Shown: one piece after another, positions 1 through 5,976 of the stretch | Position numbering within the stretch: the first letter of the stretch is position 1 | Layout: each line of letters opens with the position of its first letter | Assembly: GCA_017410525.1 (NCBI GenBank) | Contig: JAFQQQ010000007.1 | Span: 1-32,284, forward strand | Direction: 5' to 3' | DNA: 32,284 bases | From: Bacilli bacterium | Lineage (GTDB): Bacteria; Bacillota_I; Bacilli_A; RF39; UBA660 | Translations under genes and position numbers: made by a program | The notes under the pieces: model-generated | Seen by the model: only the letters and a program-made list of their open reading frames with translations | What the model was told of the DNA's origin: nothing | The model's database searches: none

Positions 1-8
1 AAATTACA

Positions 9-23
9 ATTTAACGATTAGAT
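9..23. repeat. 15-bp direct repeat, left copy
   Basis: The 15 bases ATTTAACGATTAGAT occur here and again at 2006-2020 in the same orientation. The two copies bracket the first sortase gene and the ubiquitin-like surface protein gene. Each lies just before a terminator-like hairpin. It could be a target-site duplication, a recombination core or a shared terminator context; the sequence alone does not decide. Confidence 0.6.
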
Positions 24-33
24 ACAAATTAAA

Positions 34-61
34 ACAAGATAAAATTTAAAACTTATCTTGT
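34..61. terminator. Bidirectional terminator hairpin after first sortase
   Basis: Nine-base arms ACAAGATAA (34-42) and TTATCTTGT (53-61) form a hairpin flanked by A-rich and T-rich tracts on both sides, so it can serve the minus-strand sortase gene, whose stop codon lies inside the stem, and any plus-strand gene entering from the left. Confidence 0.7.
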
Positions 62-892
62 TTCTTTTTTTATAAGTTTGGCATGTAATACGACTTTTTC
101 ATTATCATTATAACAAGTTGATAAAGTTAATACATTATCATTTTCGTTAACACTTGTATTAAAATTATAAGAACTTCTATTTATTAGCATAGTAGTCCAA
201 TTATTAAATTCCTTATTAGAAGAAAAGTTAACTTGTATATAATCACTTGTAGTTGGTATATGATAAACACTAAAAACTTGCCATAAAGTATTTTCTATTT
301 CAGTTGATAATTTTACAACAAAGTTATTTGTATCATTTAACCAACTACTTTTTAAAATATTTTTTAGTGATCCAAACATTGTTTTGTCAGTTCTACCATG
401 AGCATATATAATAGTATTTTTTGAAAATTCATTAATATTGTTTCTATAATCTAAAAATACCCAACCAGCACTATTATAAGATTTATCAAAAGAATGAGTT
501 AAATAGTATTTATTATCATTAGCTTGTACAAATGGATAGTTAATGTTTGTACCATTAACTTGTATCCAACCTTTAGTATTAGAATTTATCTGTTTTAATT
601 TATTAAAATTAATATTAATTAAATTCATCTCAATATAATCCCAATAAGGATTAGCTTGTGGTATTTCTTCAACTTGTTCTATGATTTCTATCTCATCTGT
701 TATATCTTCTTCTATAACTTCTTCAATATCTATAATTTCTTGTATTTCTTTAATCTGCTTATCAGTTTTATTTGAATCTAATTTCCATTTAATAATATCT
801 ATAGTTGAAATTGTTAATGTTATTAAGAAAATTATGATTAATGAAAATGCAATAATATTTTTCCACTTTAATCTTCTTCTTTTTTTAATCAT
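53..892 (-). CDS. Class B sortase (first of two)
   Basis: A predicted membrane-anchored cysteine transpeptidase of 279 residues that would join sorting-signal proteins to the cell wall. An N-terminal basic stretch and one membrane helix (about residues 12-31) are followed by an acidic stalk and the sortase fold. The catalytic His is in YAHG and the catalytic Cys is C260 in TLSTC, as in class B sortases. The usual Arg before the last strand is replaced by Lys266, which is odd because that Arg is nearly invariant. Start chosen at ATG 892 because AGGTGG lies just upstream at 899-904; a GTG at 901 sits inside that site. It is divergent from the ubiquitin-like surface protein gene, with a 126-bp shared intergenic region, and that protein carries an NPKTFD signal, so it is the obvious substrate. 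Family call is firm; substrate is inferred. Confidence 0.9.
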   Translation of the reverse strand: MIKKRRRLKWKNIIAFSLIIIFLITLTISTIDIIKWKLDSNKTDKQIKEIQEIIDIEEVIEEDITDEIEIIEQVEEIPQANPYWDYIEMNLININFNKLKQINSNTKGWIQVNGTNINYPFVQANDNKYYLTHSFDKSYNSAGWVFLDYRNNINEFSKNTIIYAHGRTDKTMFGSLKNILKSSWLNDTNNFVVKLSTEIENTLWQVFSVYHIPTTSDYIQVNFSSNKEFNNWTTMLINRSSYNFNTSVNENDNVLTLSTCYNDNEKVVLHAKLIKKETR

Positions 893-970
893 TAATACCA
901 CCTAATAATATAATATCATTTTTTTAAGAAATTGAATTAACAAAGTATATCTAAATTTAAAAAAATAGGG

Positions 971-976
971 TATAAT
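971..976 (+). promoter_or_regulatory. Candidate -10 box for the ubiquitin-like surface gene
   Basis: TATAAT lies 42 bases before the start codon, downstream of GGG. No convincing -35 box is seen at the right distance, so the promoter may need an activator or depend on other contacts. AGGAGG at 1008-1013 is the ribosome binding site. Confidence 0.4.
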
Positions 977-1018
977 AATATTAAATAGGAAACTATTAAA
1001 CTATAATAGGAGGTCAAA

Positions 1019-1987
1019 ATGAAAAATAATAAATCTAAATTTTTATTTGTTTTGTTTTTTTCAGTATTTATGTTAATACCTTTTAAAGTATCGGCTATGG
1101 AAATATATGTAAAAAAATTTACAGGAGAAAACATTACAATAGAAGTTGAATCGAGTGATACAATTGAAGCAGTAAAAGCAAAGATTGAAAACTTAGAAGG
1201 AATACCACTAGAACAACAAAGACTTATTTTTTCAGGGAAAGAACTGGAAGAAGGAAGAACTTTAGCAGACTATAATATTCAAAAAGAAAGTACAATACAT
1301 TTAATATATACATTAAAATTAATTAATGTAAAATACAATCTTGAAAATCTTAATGCTATAACAAATAATATATCTGAAGATGATTATTTAGATGATGGAA
1401 GTTTTACTTTTTCTGCATTATATGATTTTACTTCTAAATTAGAAGCTATTGATGGATATAAATTACCATCATCAATTACTATTCATATAAATAAAAATTT
1501 AATTGAATCCGAAAAATATACTTATAATTCAGAAACTGGTGAAATTTTTATAAGTAAAGATTTAATTGACGGAGATATTGTCATAGATGCTATTGCAGAA
1601 AAAATAGAATATAAAGTAATATTTGATGCCAATGGTGGAACATTTGGAAATGATAATGTATTAACTATTGAAAAGTGGGAAAATGGTTTAGAAGATTCAT
1701 TAGAAGAACCTACAAGAGATGGATATGCTTTTATGGGATATTTTACAGAAAAAGTTGGAGGAACAAAATTTGAATTAATTTTGGCAGAATCTGGTATTGA
1801 TAGTGATATGACTTTTTATGCACAATGGGAAGAAACTACAAGTATTGCACCTGGAGAACCTGAAGAAGAAAATCCAAAAACATTTGATGGAATTGGAACA
1901 AGTATCTTTATGGTAATAATTTCATTAATAGGGGTGTCAGGAGCAACAATCTATTTAAGAAGAAAAAATAAAGTAAGAGCAAATTAA
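1019..1987 (+). CDS. Secreted, sortase-anchored ubiquitin-like surface protein
   Basis: A 322-residue surface protein. Residues 1-26 are a signal peptide ending VSA; cleavage there would leave a Met that matches ubiquitin Met1. Residues 27-96 align without gaps to ubiquitin 1-70 with 50 identities by hand count, including K6, K27, K29, K48, K63, I44 and the EGIP, QQRLIF and DYNIQKEST blocks. The conjugating tail is lost (YTLKLI in place of LRLRGG). Residues 103-193 resemble a surface-protein domain with a YTYNSETG core, 199-271 are an InlB B-repeat (FDANGG through FYAQW), and 285-290 NPKTFD plus a membrane helix and RRK tail form a sorting signal. It stands divergent to a class B sortase. Sequence shows the architecture directly; transfer from a eukaryote and host mimicry are inference. 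It cannot act as a normal conjugatable ubiquitin without the Gly-Gly. Confidence 0.93.
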   Translation: MKNNKSKFLFVLFFSVFMLIPFKVSAMEIYVKKFTGENITIEVESSDTIEAVKAKIENLEGIPLEQQRLIFSGKELEEGRTLADYNIQKESTIHLIYTLKLINVKYNLENLNAITNNISEDDYLDDGSFTFSALYDFTSKLEAIDGYKLPSSITIHINKNLIESEKYTYNSETGEIFISKDLIDGDIVIDAIAEKIEYKVIFDANGGTFGNDNVLTIEKWENGLEDSLEEPTRDGYAFMGYFTEKVGGTKFELILAESGIDSDMTFYAQWEETTSIAPGEPEEENPKTFDGIGTSIFMVIISLIGVSGATIYLRRKNKVRAN

Positions 1988-1997
1988 TGCTCTTTTC
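1975..1997 (+). terminator. Terminator of ubiquitin-like surface gene
   Basis: Arms AAGAGCA (1975-1981) and TGCTCTT (1988-1994) overlap the stop codon and are followed by a T-rich tract. Confidence 0.7.
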
Positions 1998-2005
1998 TTT
2001 TACAA

Positions 2006-2020
2006 ATTTAACGATTAGAT
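2006..2020. repeat. 15-bp direct repeat, right copy
   Basis: Second copy of ATTTAACGATTAGAT, identical to 9-23. It overlaps the first bases of the next hairpin. Confidence 0.6.
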
Positions 2021-2048
2021 TAGTTTGAAATATAACTAGTCTTTTTTT
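2018..2048 (+). terminator. Second terminator downstream of ubiquitin-like gene
   Basis: Arms GATTAGTT (2018-2025) and AACTAGTC (2034-2041) pair with one G-T wobble and are followed by seven Ts. Two terminators in a row after one gene suggest that this one belonged to a different gene before the ubiquitin module arrived. Confidence 0.7.
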
Positions 2049-2074
2049 GTTATAAAAAAAGAAAGGAGAATTAT

Positions 2075-2377
2075 ATGAATACAGATTATATTAGAAGTTT
2101 ATTGATTATGTTTAATAAAAGAAGTGAGTATGAAATAGAAACTGCATTAGCAATTTATGAATATATGGATAAAGATATTAAAGATATATCAAATGAAGAA
2201 ATATTTAAAGTGCATCAGTTAATACGTTCACAGGATGAAGTATTTAATGATTACATTAAAGAAGAAGTTATAAAAATTAAAGAAGAATCCGAACGTCAAA
2301 ATAGACTTAATGAAGAAAAACAAAAAGAAGAAAAAGAAATTCAACAAGAAAAAGAGCAAGAAGATATAGAAAAATAA
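2075..2377 (+). CDS. Small acidic protein, unknown function
   Basis: I do not recognise this 100-residue protein. It has a helical N-terminal part and a charged tail from about residue 68 made almost only of Glu, Lys, Gln and Arg, probably coiled coil or disordered. There is no signal peptide or membrane segment. A good ribosome binding site (AAAGGAG) precedes ATG 2075. Its core (an AL-Y pattern, then a D-I-S-N-E-E-I stretch and a V-L) resembles the 84-residue protein at 2784, on the other side of the HU gene, so the two look like diverged paralogues. Location among sortases, HU and an integrase suggests an accessory-element gene. Confidence 0.75.
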   Translation: MNTDYIRSLLIMFNKRSEYEIETALAIYEYMDKDIKDISNEEIFKVHQLIRSQDEVFNDYIKEEVIKIKEESERQNRLNEEKQKEEKEIQQEKEQEDIEK

Positions 2378-2396
2378 GATATTTTACAGAAATATG

Positions 2397-2405
2397 TGTT
2401 ATAAT
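2397..2405 (+). promoter_or_regulatory. Extended -10 promoter for HU
   Basis: TGTTATAAT (TG, one base, TATAAT) lies 34 bases before the HU start. No clear -35 box is seen, which is tolerated with an extended -10. The same nine bases recur before the genes at 5977 and 30752. Confidence 0.55.
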
Positions 2406-2438
2406 TAAATTATCAGAAAATACAGGAGGTGAATCTGA

Positions 2439-2714
2439 ATGAAAAAAGCTGAAATCATTGAAGCATTAGCAGAAAAAACTGGTTTAACTAAAGCAGACGT
2501 TGCTAGAGTATATGAAGGAACTTTTGAATTGTTCAAAGAAGAATTAGGAAAAGGTAATGATGTAGCAGTAGCTGGATTCGGAACTTTTAAAGTTTCTGAA
2601 AGAGCTGCAAGAGATGGAATCAATCCATTAACTAAAAAACCATTACACATTCCTGCTAAAAAAGCAGTATCATTCAAAGCTGGTTCTGCATTAAAAGAAA
2701 CAGTTAATAAATAA
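2439..2714 (+). CDS. hup: HU-family DNA-binding protein
   Basis: A 91-residue histone-like protein of usual HU length, which bends and compacts DNA as a dimer. It begins MKKAEIIEALAEKTG, has the GFGTF turn at about 47-51, and the DNA-binding arm with R, NP and the PAKKAVSFKAG segment. A strong AGGAGGTG site precedes ATG 2439, and codon use is less extreme than in neighbouring accessory genes, suggesting high expression. It stands alone between its own extended -10 promoter and a strong terminator. It may be the chromosomal HU or one carried by the element; HU-type proteins also assist tyrosine integrases, so a position near xis and int is suggestive but not proof. Confidence 0.97.
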   Translation: MKKAEIIEALAEKTGLTKADVARVYEGTFELFKEELGKGNDVAVAGFGTFKVSERAARDGINPLTKKPLHIPAKKAVSFKAGSALKETVNK

Positions 2715-2723
2715 TTTAAAAAT

Positions 2724-2762
2724 AAAAATGGGTTAGTATTAAGAATACTAATCCATTTTTTT
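2724..2762 (+). terminator. Strong terminator of HU
   Basis: Seventeen-base arms at 2724-2740 and 2744-2760 pair with a single G-T wobble around a three-base loop, with the A and T tracts in the stem. Also readable on the minus strand. Confidence 0.85.
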
Positions 2763-2783
2763 ATAATAGAAAAGGAGAAAAAG

Positions 2784-3038
2784 ATGGGGTTAGACAGAAA
2801 AGTTATTGAAGAACATTTGAAGTATTTAGATGAAGATAAACATTATAATGAATTTTATGTTGCCTTACTTTTATATGATGTGTTAGGTATAAGAAAAGAA
2901 GATTTGACAGATGAACAAATTGATCGTGTTTATGATCTAGAAGACGAGTATGAATCAATTTATAATGAAGATTTAAGGTATAGATTATTATATGAATTAG
3001 ATAAAGAAAAAGAAGAAGAGGAGGAATTAGAAAGATAA
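2784..3038 (+). CDS. Small acidic protein, paralogue of 2075 gene
   Basis: Unrecognised 84-residue acidic protein without membrane segments. AAAGGAG lies ahead of ATG 2784. Its middle (ALLLYD, then D-L-T-D-E-Q-I and V-Y-D-L) lines up with the protein at 2075 (ALAIYE, D-I-S-N-E-E-I, V-H-Q-L), and both end in runs of Glu and Lys. The next gene, a sortase, starts two bases after its stop and its ribosome binding site lies inside the Glu-rich tail, so the two are one transcription unit and probably translationally coupled. A role linked to surface anchoring is possible but not shown. Confidence 0.75.
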   Translation: MGLDRKVIEEHLKYLDEDKHYNEFYVALLLYDVLGIRKEDLTDEQIDRVYDLEDEYESIYNEDLRYRLLYELDKEKEEEEELER

Positions 3039-3039
3039 T

Positions 3040-3774
3040 ATGAAGACAATTAAAATTTTATTATTATTCATATTGTTGGGAATATTAGGTTTTAGTTTAT
3101 ATAAGATTAATGGAATAAAAAAAGAATTAAGTGCTTCAGAAGAAATAAAAGAAGAGTTAATTGAATTAGTAGAAATACCAGAAGTACCATCTGAAGATCC
3201 ATCTTTTAAGGTGGATTTTGATGAATTGAAAAAAATTAATTCTGATGTTATTGGATGGATAGTTATAGAAGGAACACAAGTTAATTATCCTATTGTTCAA
3301 GGAAACAATAATTCTTATTATTTAAATCATTCTTACGATAAGAAATGGAATTCACTTGGAAGCATATTTGCCGATTATCAATCATCAAATGATTTTACGG
3401 ATTACAATACTTTTATTTATGGTCATCATACTAAAAATGGAAGTATGTTTGGAGAATTATATAAATATATGGAAGAAATTTTTTATAAGGAAAATAAAAC
3501 TTTTTATTTATATACACCAACAGGAAATTATGAGGCAGAGATATTTAGTGCTTATTTAGACAGCACTACATCAGAATCATATAATCAATCATTTAATTCA
3601 GTTGATGAATTTGTTAGTTATATTGAATCGGTAAAAGAAAAAAGTAATTATAATACTGATGTGGAGATTGATGTAACTAAGGATAAAACTATTACGTTAT
3701 ATTCTTGTTCTCATGAATCTAATAGACAAAAGACGGATAGATATTATATCCATGCAGTTTTAAGAAGTGTATAA
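3040..3774 (+). CDS. Class B sortase (second)
   Basis: A 244-residue membrane-anchored class B sortase. The N-terminal helix is at about residues 4-21, followed by an acidic stalk and the sortase fold with VIGWI, NYPIVQ and NYYLNHS-like elements. Catalytic His lies in YGHHT, Cys223 in TLYSC and Arg234 just before the last strand, so the active site is complete, unlike the first sortase. Ribosome binding site GAGGAGG lies 14 bases ahead of ATG 3040 within the upstream gene. The only sorting-signal protein in view is the ubiquitin-like one 2 kb upstream; this enzyme may also serve proteins coded outside the window. Class B sortases with NPxT-type substrates are common cargo of Tn916-like elements. 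Confidence 0.93.
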   Translation: MKTIKILLLFILLGILGFSLYKINGIKKELSASEEIKEELIELVEIPEVPSEDPSFKVDFDELKKINSDVIGWIVIEGTQVNYPIVQGNNNSYYLNHSYDKKWNSLGSIFADYQSSNDFTDYNTFIYGHHTKNGSMFGELYKYMEEIFYKENKTFYLYTPTGNYEAEIFSAYLDSTTSESYNQSFNSVDEFVSYIESVKEKSNYNTDVEIDVTKDKTITLYSCSHESNRQKTDRYYIHAVLRSV

Positions 3775-3797
3775 AGGCAACTTAGGTTGCTTTTTTT
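3773..3797 (+). terminator. Terminator of second sortase
   Basis: GCAAC (3777-3781) and GTTGC (3786-3790) form a short stem followed by seven Ts. Confidence 0.75.
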
Positions 3798-3851
3798 GAT
3801 GGAGTAGTTTATGTAGTGAAAAATTTTAGAGAGGATGAAAGGGATAAATAT

Positions 3852-4082
3852 ATGAACGAAACAATCATTTATACAGTGAAGGAAATTGCAAAAATCTTGC
3901 ATACAAGTCCGAATTATATTTATAAGTTAATAGATAAAGGATACCTTCCTGCAATTAGACTGGGTAGTATCAAAGTATTAAAATCATCTTTAGATAAATT
4001 TTTAGAAGAAAATGAAGGAAATGATCTTTCTGATGTAAATGATATAAAAAAGTTAGACGTATCAAAAGAGGCAAGTGAGTAG
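3852..4082 (+). CDS. xis: Excisionase-family DNA-binding protein (Xis-like)
   Basis: A 76-residue MerR-like helix-turn-helix protein of the excisionase/HTH_17 type: YTVKEIAKILHTSPNYIYKLI, then the wing with LPAIRLGS and the W-less KSSLDKFL helix, and an acidic tail. Such proteins steer integrase toward excision. ATG 3852 is chosen because GAAAGGG lies about eight bases ahead; an in-frame GTG at 3816 lacks a site. The stop overlaps the integrase GTG (TAGTG), so xis and int are translationally coupled, the classic Tn916-type arrangement. Confidence 0.85.
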   Translation: MNETIIYTVKEIAKILHTSPNYIYKLIDKGYLPAIRLGSIKVLKSSLDKFLEENEGNDLSDVNDIKKLDVSKEASE

Positions 4083-5347
4083 TGGCAGGACTACTTATAA
4101 GAAAAAGAGGCAAGGTATATCAATATCAATTTGAAATAGCACCACAAAGAGGTAAAAGACAATGGGTGACTAAATCTGGATATAAAACAAAAGCTGCAGC
4201 TGAAGAAGCAGGTACGAAAGCTAGAACAGAATATTTAAATGCTGGATTACCGTTTAAAGAAAGTGTAATATCTTATGGCGATTATTTGGATTATTGGTTA
4301 AATAATTATTGTAAAGTTAATTTAAAATATAGCACAATTCAAGCATATAAAACTATAATAGATAAATATATTAGACCTGAATTAGGGCGTTATAGATTAA
4401 CTTCTATAACTAGTGTAAAACTGAATACCTTTATTACTGAAACTTGTGAGAAGTATACTCATTCACGAGCATATTTTAAAACAATTTTAAAAGTATTAAA
4501 AGGTACTTTTAGGGATGCGTGTGATATATATGGATTTATTAAATATAATCCAGCAATAACGATAAGATTACCTCGCCTTGATATAGAACCGAAAGAAGCA
4601 AAACATTTATATACTCAGGAAGAAATTGATCTTATATTAGAAAGATTCCAAAATAATCCTATTTTTACTTGTGCATTTTTGACTGCATGTTTTACTGGAT
4701 TAAGAACAGGAGAAGTATGTGCATTAACTTGGGATGATATAGATTTAGAAAATAGAATTATTTATGTGAATCATAATGTATATGATAAACCTAAAGATGA
4801 AAAGGGAAGATGGTATATTGGACCTCCGAAGACAACGTCAGGAAAAAGAGCAGTTTATATTTGTGATACTCTATTAATTGCTTTAACTAACTATAAGCAA
4901 TTACAAAAAGACTATCGCGAACTATTTGGTTCGGAGTACATTTATTATCATTTAGAAGATGTAGTAAATGAGTACGGTAAGGTGAAAGAACAAAGGATTG
5001 TAAAAAATGAAACAAACGATCAAAAAATATTTGATTTAGTTTTTACAAAATATAATGGAGTTTATACTGGGACTGATTTTATAAGATACCCATTTGATAT
5101 TATTCACAGAGAATTAGGAATAGAAAAGTGTAGGTTCTATGATTTAAGAGGAAGTTATGCGACTAAAATCCTGAATAATGGCGTAGAGATAAGAGATGTT
5201 GCAGATATTTTAGGACACAGAAATATAGAAACAACAGAAAATTATTATATTTCTAGTACAGCAGCAAGTAGGATGTCTGCTAATAATTCATTTGAAGAAA
5301 TTACAAAATCAGAAACTATAAATAAAATAATTAATTACAAGTTATAA
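4082..5347 (+). CDS. int: Tn916-family tyrosine integrase
   Basis: A 421-residue site-specific recombinase of typical Tn916-integrase length. An N-terminal arm-binding domain (GKRQWVTKSGYKTK) precedes a core-binding SAM-like domain from about 65 to 165 and the catalytic domain. Catalytic residues are R208 (TGLRTGE), R356, H379 (GHRN) and the nucleophile Y388 (ENYY). The box II motif reads Y353-D-L-R rather than the usual H-x-x-R. It starts with GTG at 4082 overlapping the xis stop. It is the last gene before a 600-bp repeat-rich non-coding stretch, as expected when the attachment site lies beside int. The recombinase is intact in sequence; activity and ends of the element are inferred. Confidence 0.95.
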   Translation: MAGLLIRKRGKVYQYQFEIAPQRGKRQWVTKSGYKTKAAAEEAGTKARTEYLNAGLPFKESVISYGDYLDYWLNNYCKVNLKYSTIQAYKTIIDKYIRPELGRYRLTSITSVKLNTFITETCEKYTHSRAYFKTILKVLKGTFRDACDIYGFIKYNPAITIRLPRLDIEPKEAKHLYTQEEIDLILERFQNNPIFTCAFLTACFTGLRTGEVCALTWDDIDLENRIIYVNHNVYDKPKDEKGRWYIGPPKTTSGKRAVYICDTLLIALTNYKQLQKDYRELFGSEYIYYHLEDVVNEYGKVKEQRIVKNETNDQKIFDLVFTKYNGVYTGTDFIRYPFDIIHRELGIEKCRFYDLRGSYATKILNNGVEIRDVADILGHRNIETTENYYISSTAASRMSANNSFEEITKSETINKIINYKL

Positions 5348-5361
5348 AAGTTTTTTATAAC
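5341..5361 (+). terminator. Hairpin at the integrase stop
   Basis: GTTATAAAA (5341-5349) and TTTTATAAC (5353-5361) are perfect inverted arms across the int stop codon. There is no long T run after it, so termination is likely but not certain. Confidence 0.5.
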
Positions 5362-5363
5362 GT

Positions 5364-5409
5364 GTTCCATATAACATACAAAAAATAAACTTAGTATGTA
5401 GAATGGAAC
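5364..5409. repeat. 16-bp imperfect inverted repeat
   Basis: Arms at 5364-5379 and 5394-5409 match at 13 of 16 positions, with GTTCCAT / ATGGAAC and CATAC / GTATG as the outer and inner blocks and a 14-base spacer. It lies just after int and lacks a T run, so a protein-binding or recombination site is more likely than a terminator. Confidence 0.6.
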
Positions 5410-5458
5410 TAGACATATTTGTATGATTGTTTTTCATAACAAGTCACAATTTTAGTAG

Positions 5459-5592
5459 CGTAGACAAATATTGTAATAAATTAAAAAATGGTGTATAATG
5501 TTTATAGATTTAAACAGCTTATTGCTCGTTAAAATCATCATTTTTAATCTTTTAATAGGTAAATGATAGACCTTGTCTACATTTTGTCTACG
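5459..5592. repeat. TTGTCTAC motif repeats, possible integrase arm sites
   Basis: TTGTCTAC occurs at 5573-5580 and 5584-5591, spaced 11 bp or about one helical turn, and inverted at 5460-5467. The outer pair extends to a ten-base perfect inverted match (5459-5468 with 5583-5592). The pattern suits recombinase or regulator binding; nothing else in the window explains it. Confidence 0.5.
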
Positions 5593-5606
5593 TTTTATAA
5601 ATAATG

Positions 5607-5642
5607 ATAGTACCAATAGTACCAATAATACTGATAGTACAA
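5607..5642. repeat. 9-bp tandem repeat, four units
   Basis: Four consecutive units read ATAGTACCA, ATAGTACCA, ATAATACTG and ATAGTACAA. Possibly iterons or simple slippage products. Confidence 0.6.
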
Positions 5643-5767
5643 ATCTGTATTTGCCCTTATATTATAAGGAATAACGATAATACTATAAATACTATATATT
5701 ATGCATAATACTAGCCAAAATTAGGCATGTGGCTCTAATAAGAAATATAAGCAGTGTTGTGGGAAAT

Positions 5768-5810
5768 AAACTCGTAAAGTCCCTTAAATAAAGGGGAACC
5801 GCGAGTTTTT
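5768..5810 (+). terminator. Nested hairpin terminator in the non-coding region
   Basis: Outer arms AAACTCG (5768-5774) and CGAGTTT (5802-5808) enclose an inner stem TCCCTT / AAGGGG (5780-5785 with 5791-5796), followed by a T tract. No gene ends just upstream, so it either terminates an unseen small RNA or is left over from the insertion site. Confidence 0.65.
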
Positions 5811-5923
5811 CTTATGCGAAAAAACTATAAATTATATTTTCCATACATCTTGATTTAAATGTTTTGATTTATATATGATTTATAAGTAAACGTAACAATA
5901 TATATAAATATATTTAAAAAATG

Positions 5924-5952
5924 TTAAACATTGAGAAAATATATGTTATAAT
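5924..5952 (+). promoter_or_regulatory. Promoter of the thioredoxin-like gene
   Basis: TATAAT at 5947-5952 is preceded by TGT, giving an extended -10, and by TTAAAC 17 bases further up as a weak -35. Transcription would start about 15 bases ahead of the GTG at 5977. Confidence 0.6.
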
Positions 5953-5976
5953 ATATTTATAGAAAGAAGGATAAAT

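Larger units (their letters stand above)
5362..5976. other. 615-bp non-coding region: probable element end
   Basis: No credible gene lies here. It holds the inverted repeat at 5364-5409, three copies of TTGTCTAC in two orientations, a four-unit 9-bp tandem repeat, a nested hairpin with T tract at 5768-5810 and the promoter of the next gene. Clustered short direct and inverted repeats beside int are what integrase and Xis arm sites look like, so the right end of the integrative element probably falls here. No tRNA or tmRNA end that could be the target is visible. Confidence 0.55.

Noticed and set aside
681-905. Plus-strand open frame opposite the first sortase
   Set aside because: Shadow of the Glu/Ile-rich sortase stalk; low-complexity Ser/Ile product without ribosome binding site.
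2405-2677. Minus-strand open frame opposite HU
   Set aside because: Antisense shadow of a well-conserved gene.
5768-5812. T-box riboswitch
   Set aside because: GGGGAACCGCG resembles the T-box string, but it lies in the 3' arm of the hairpin, no specifier stem is seen and the downstream gene is not an amino-acid gene.
5362-5976. tRNA or tmRNA gene end as attachment site
   Set aside because: No T-arm (GGTTCGA) or CCA end is present.
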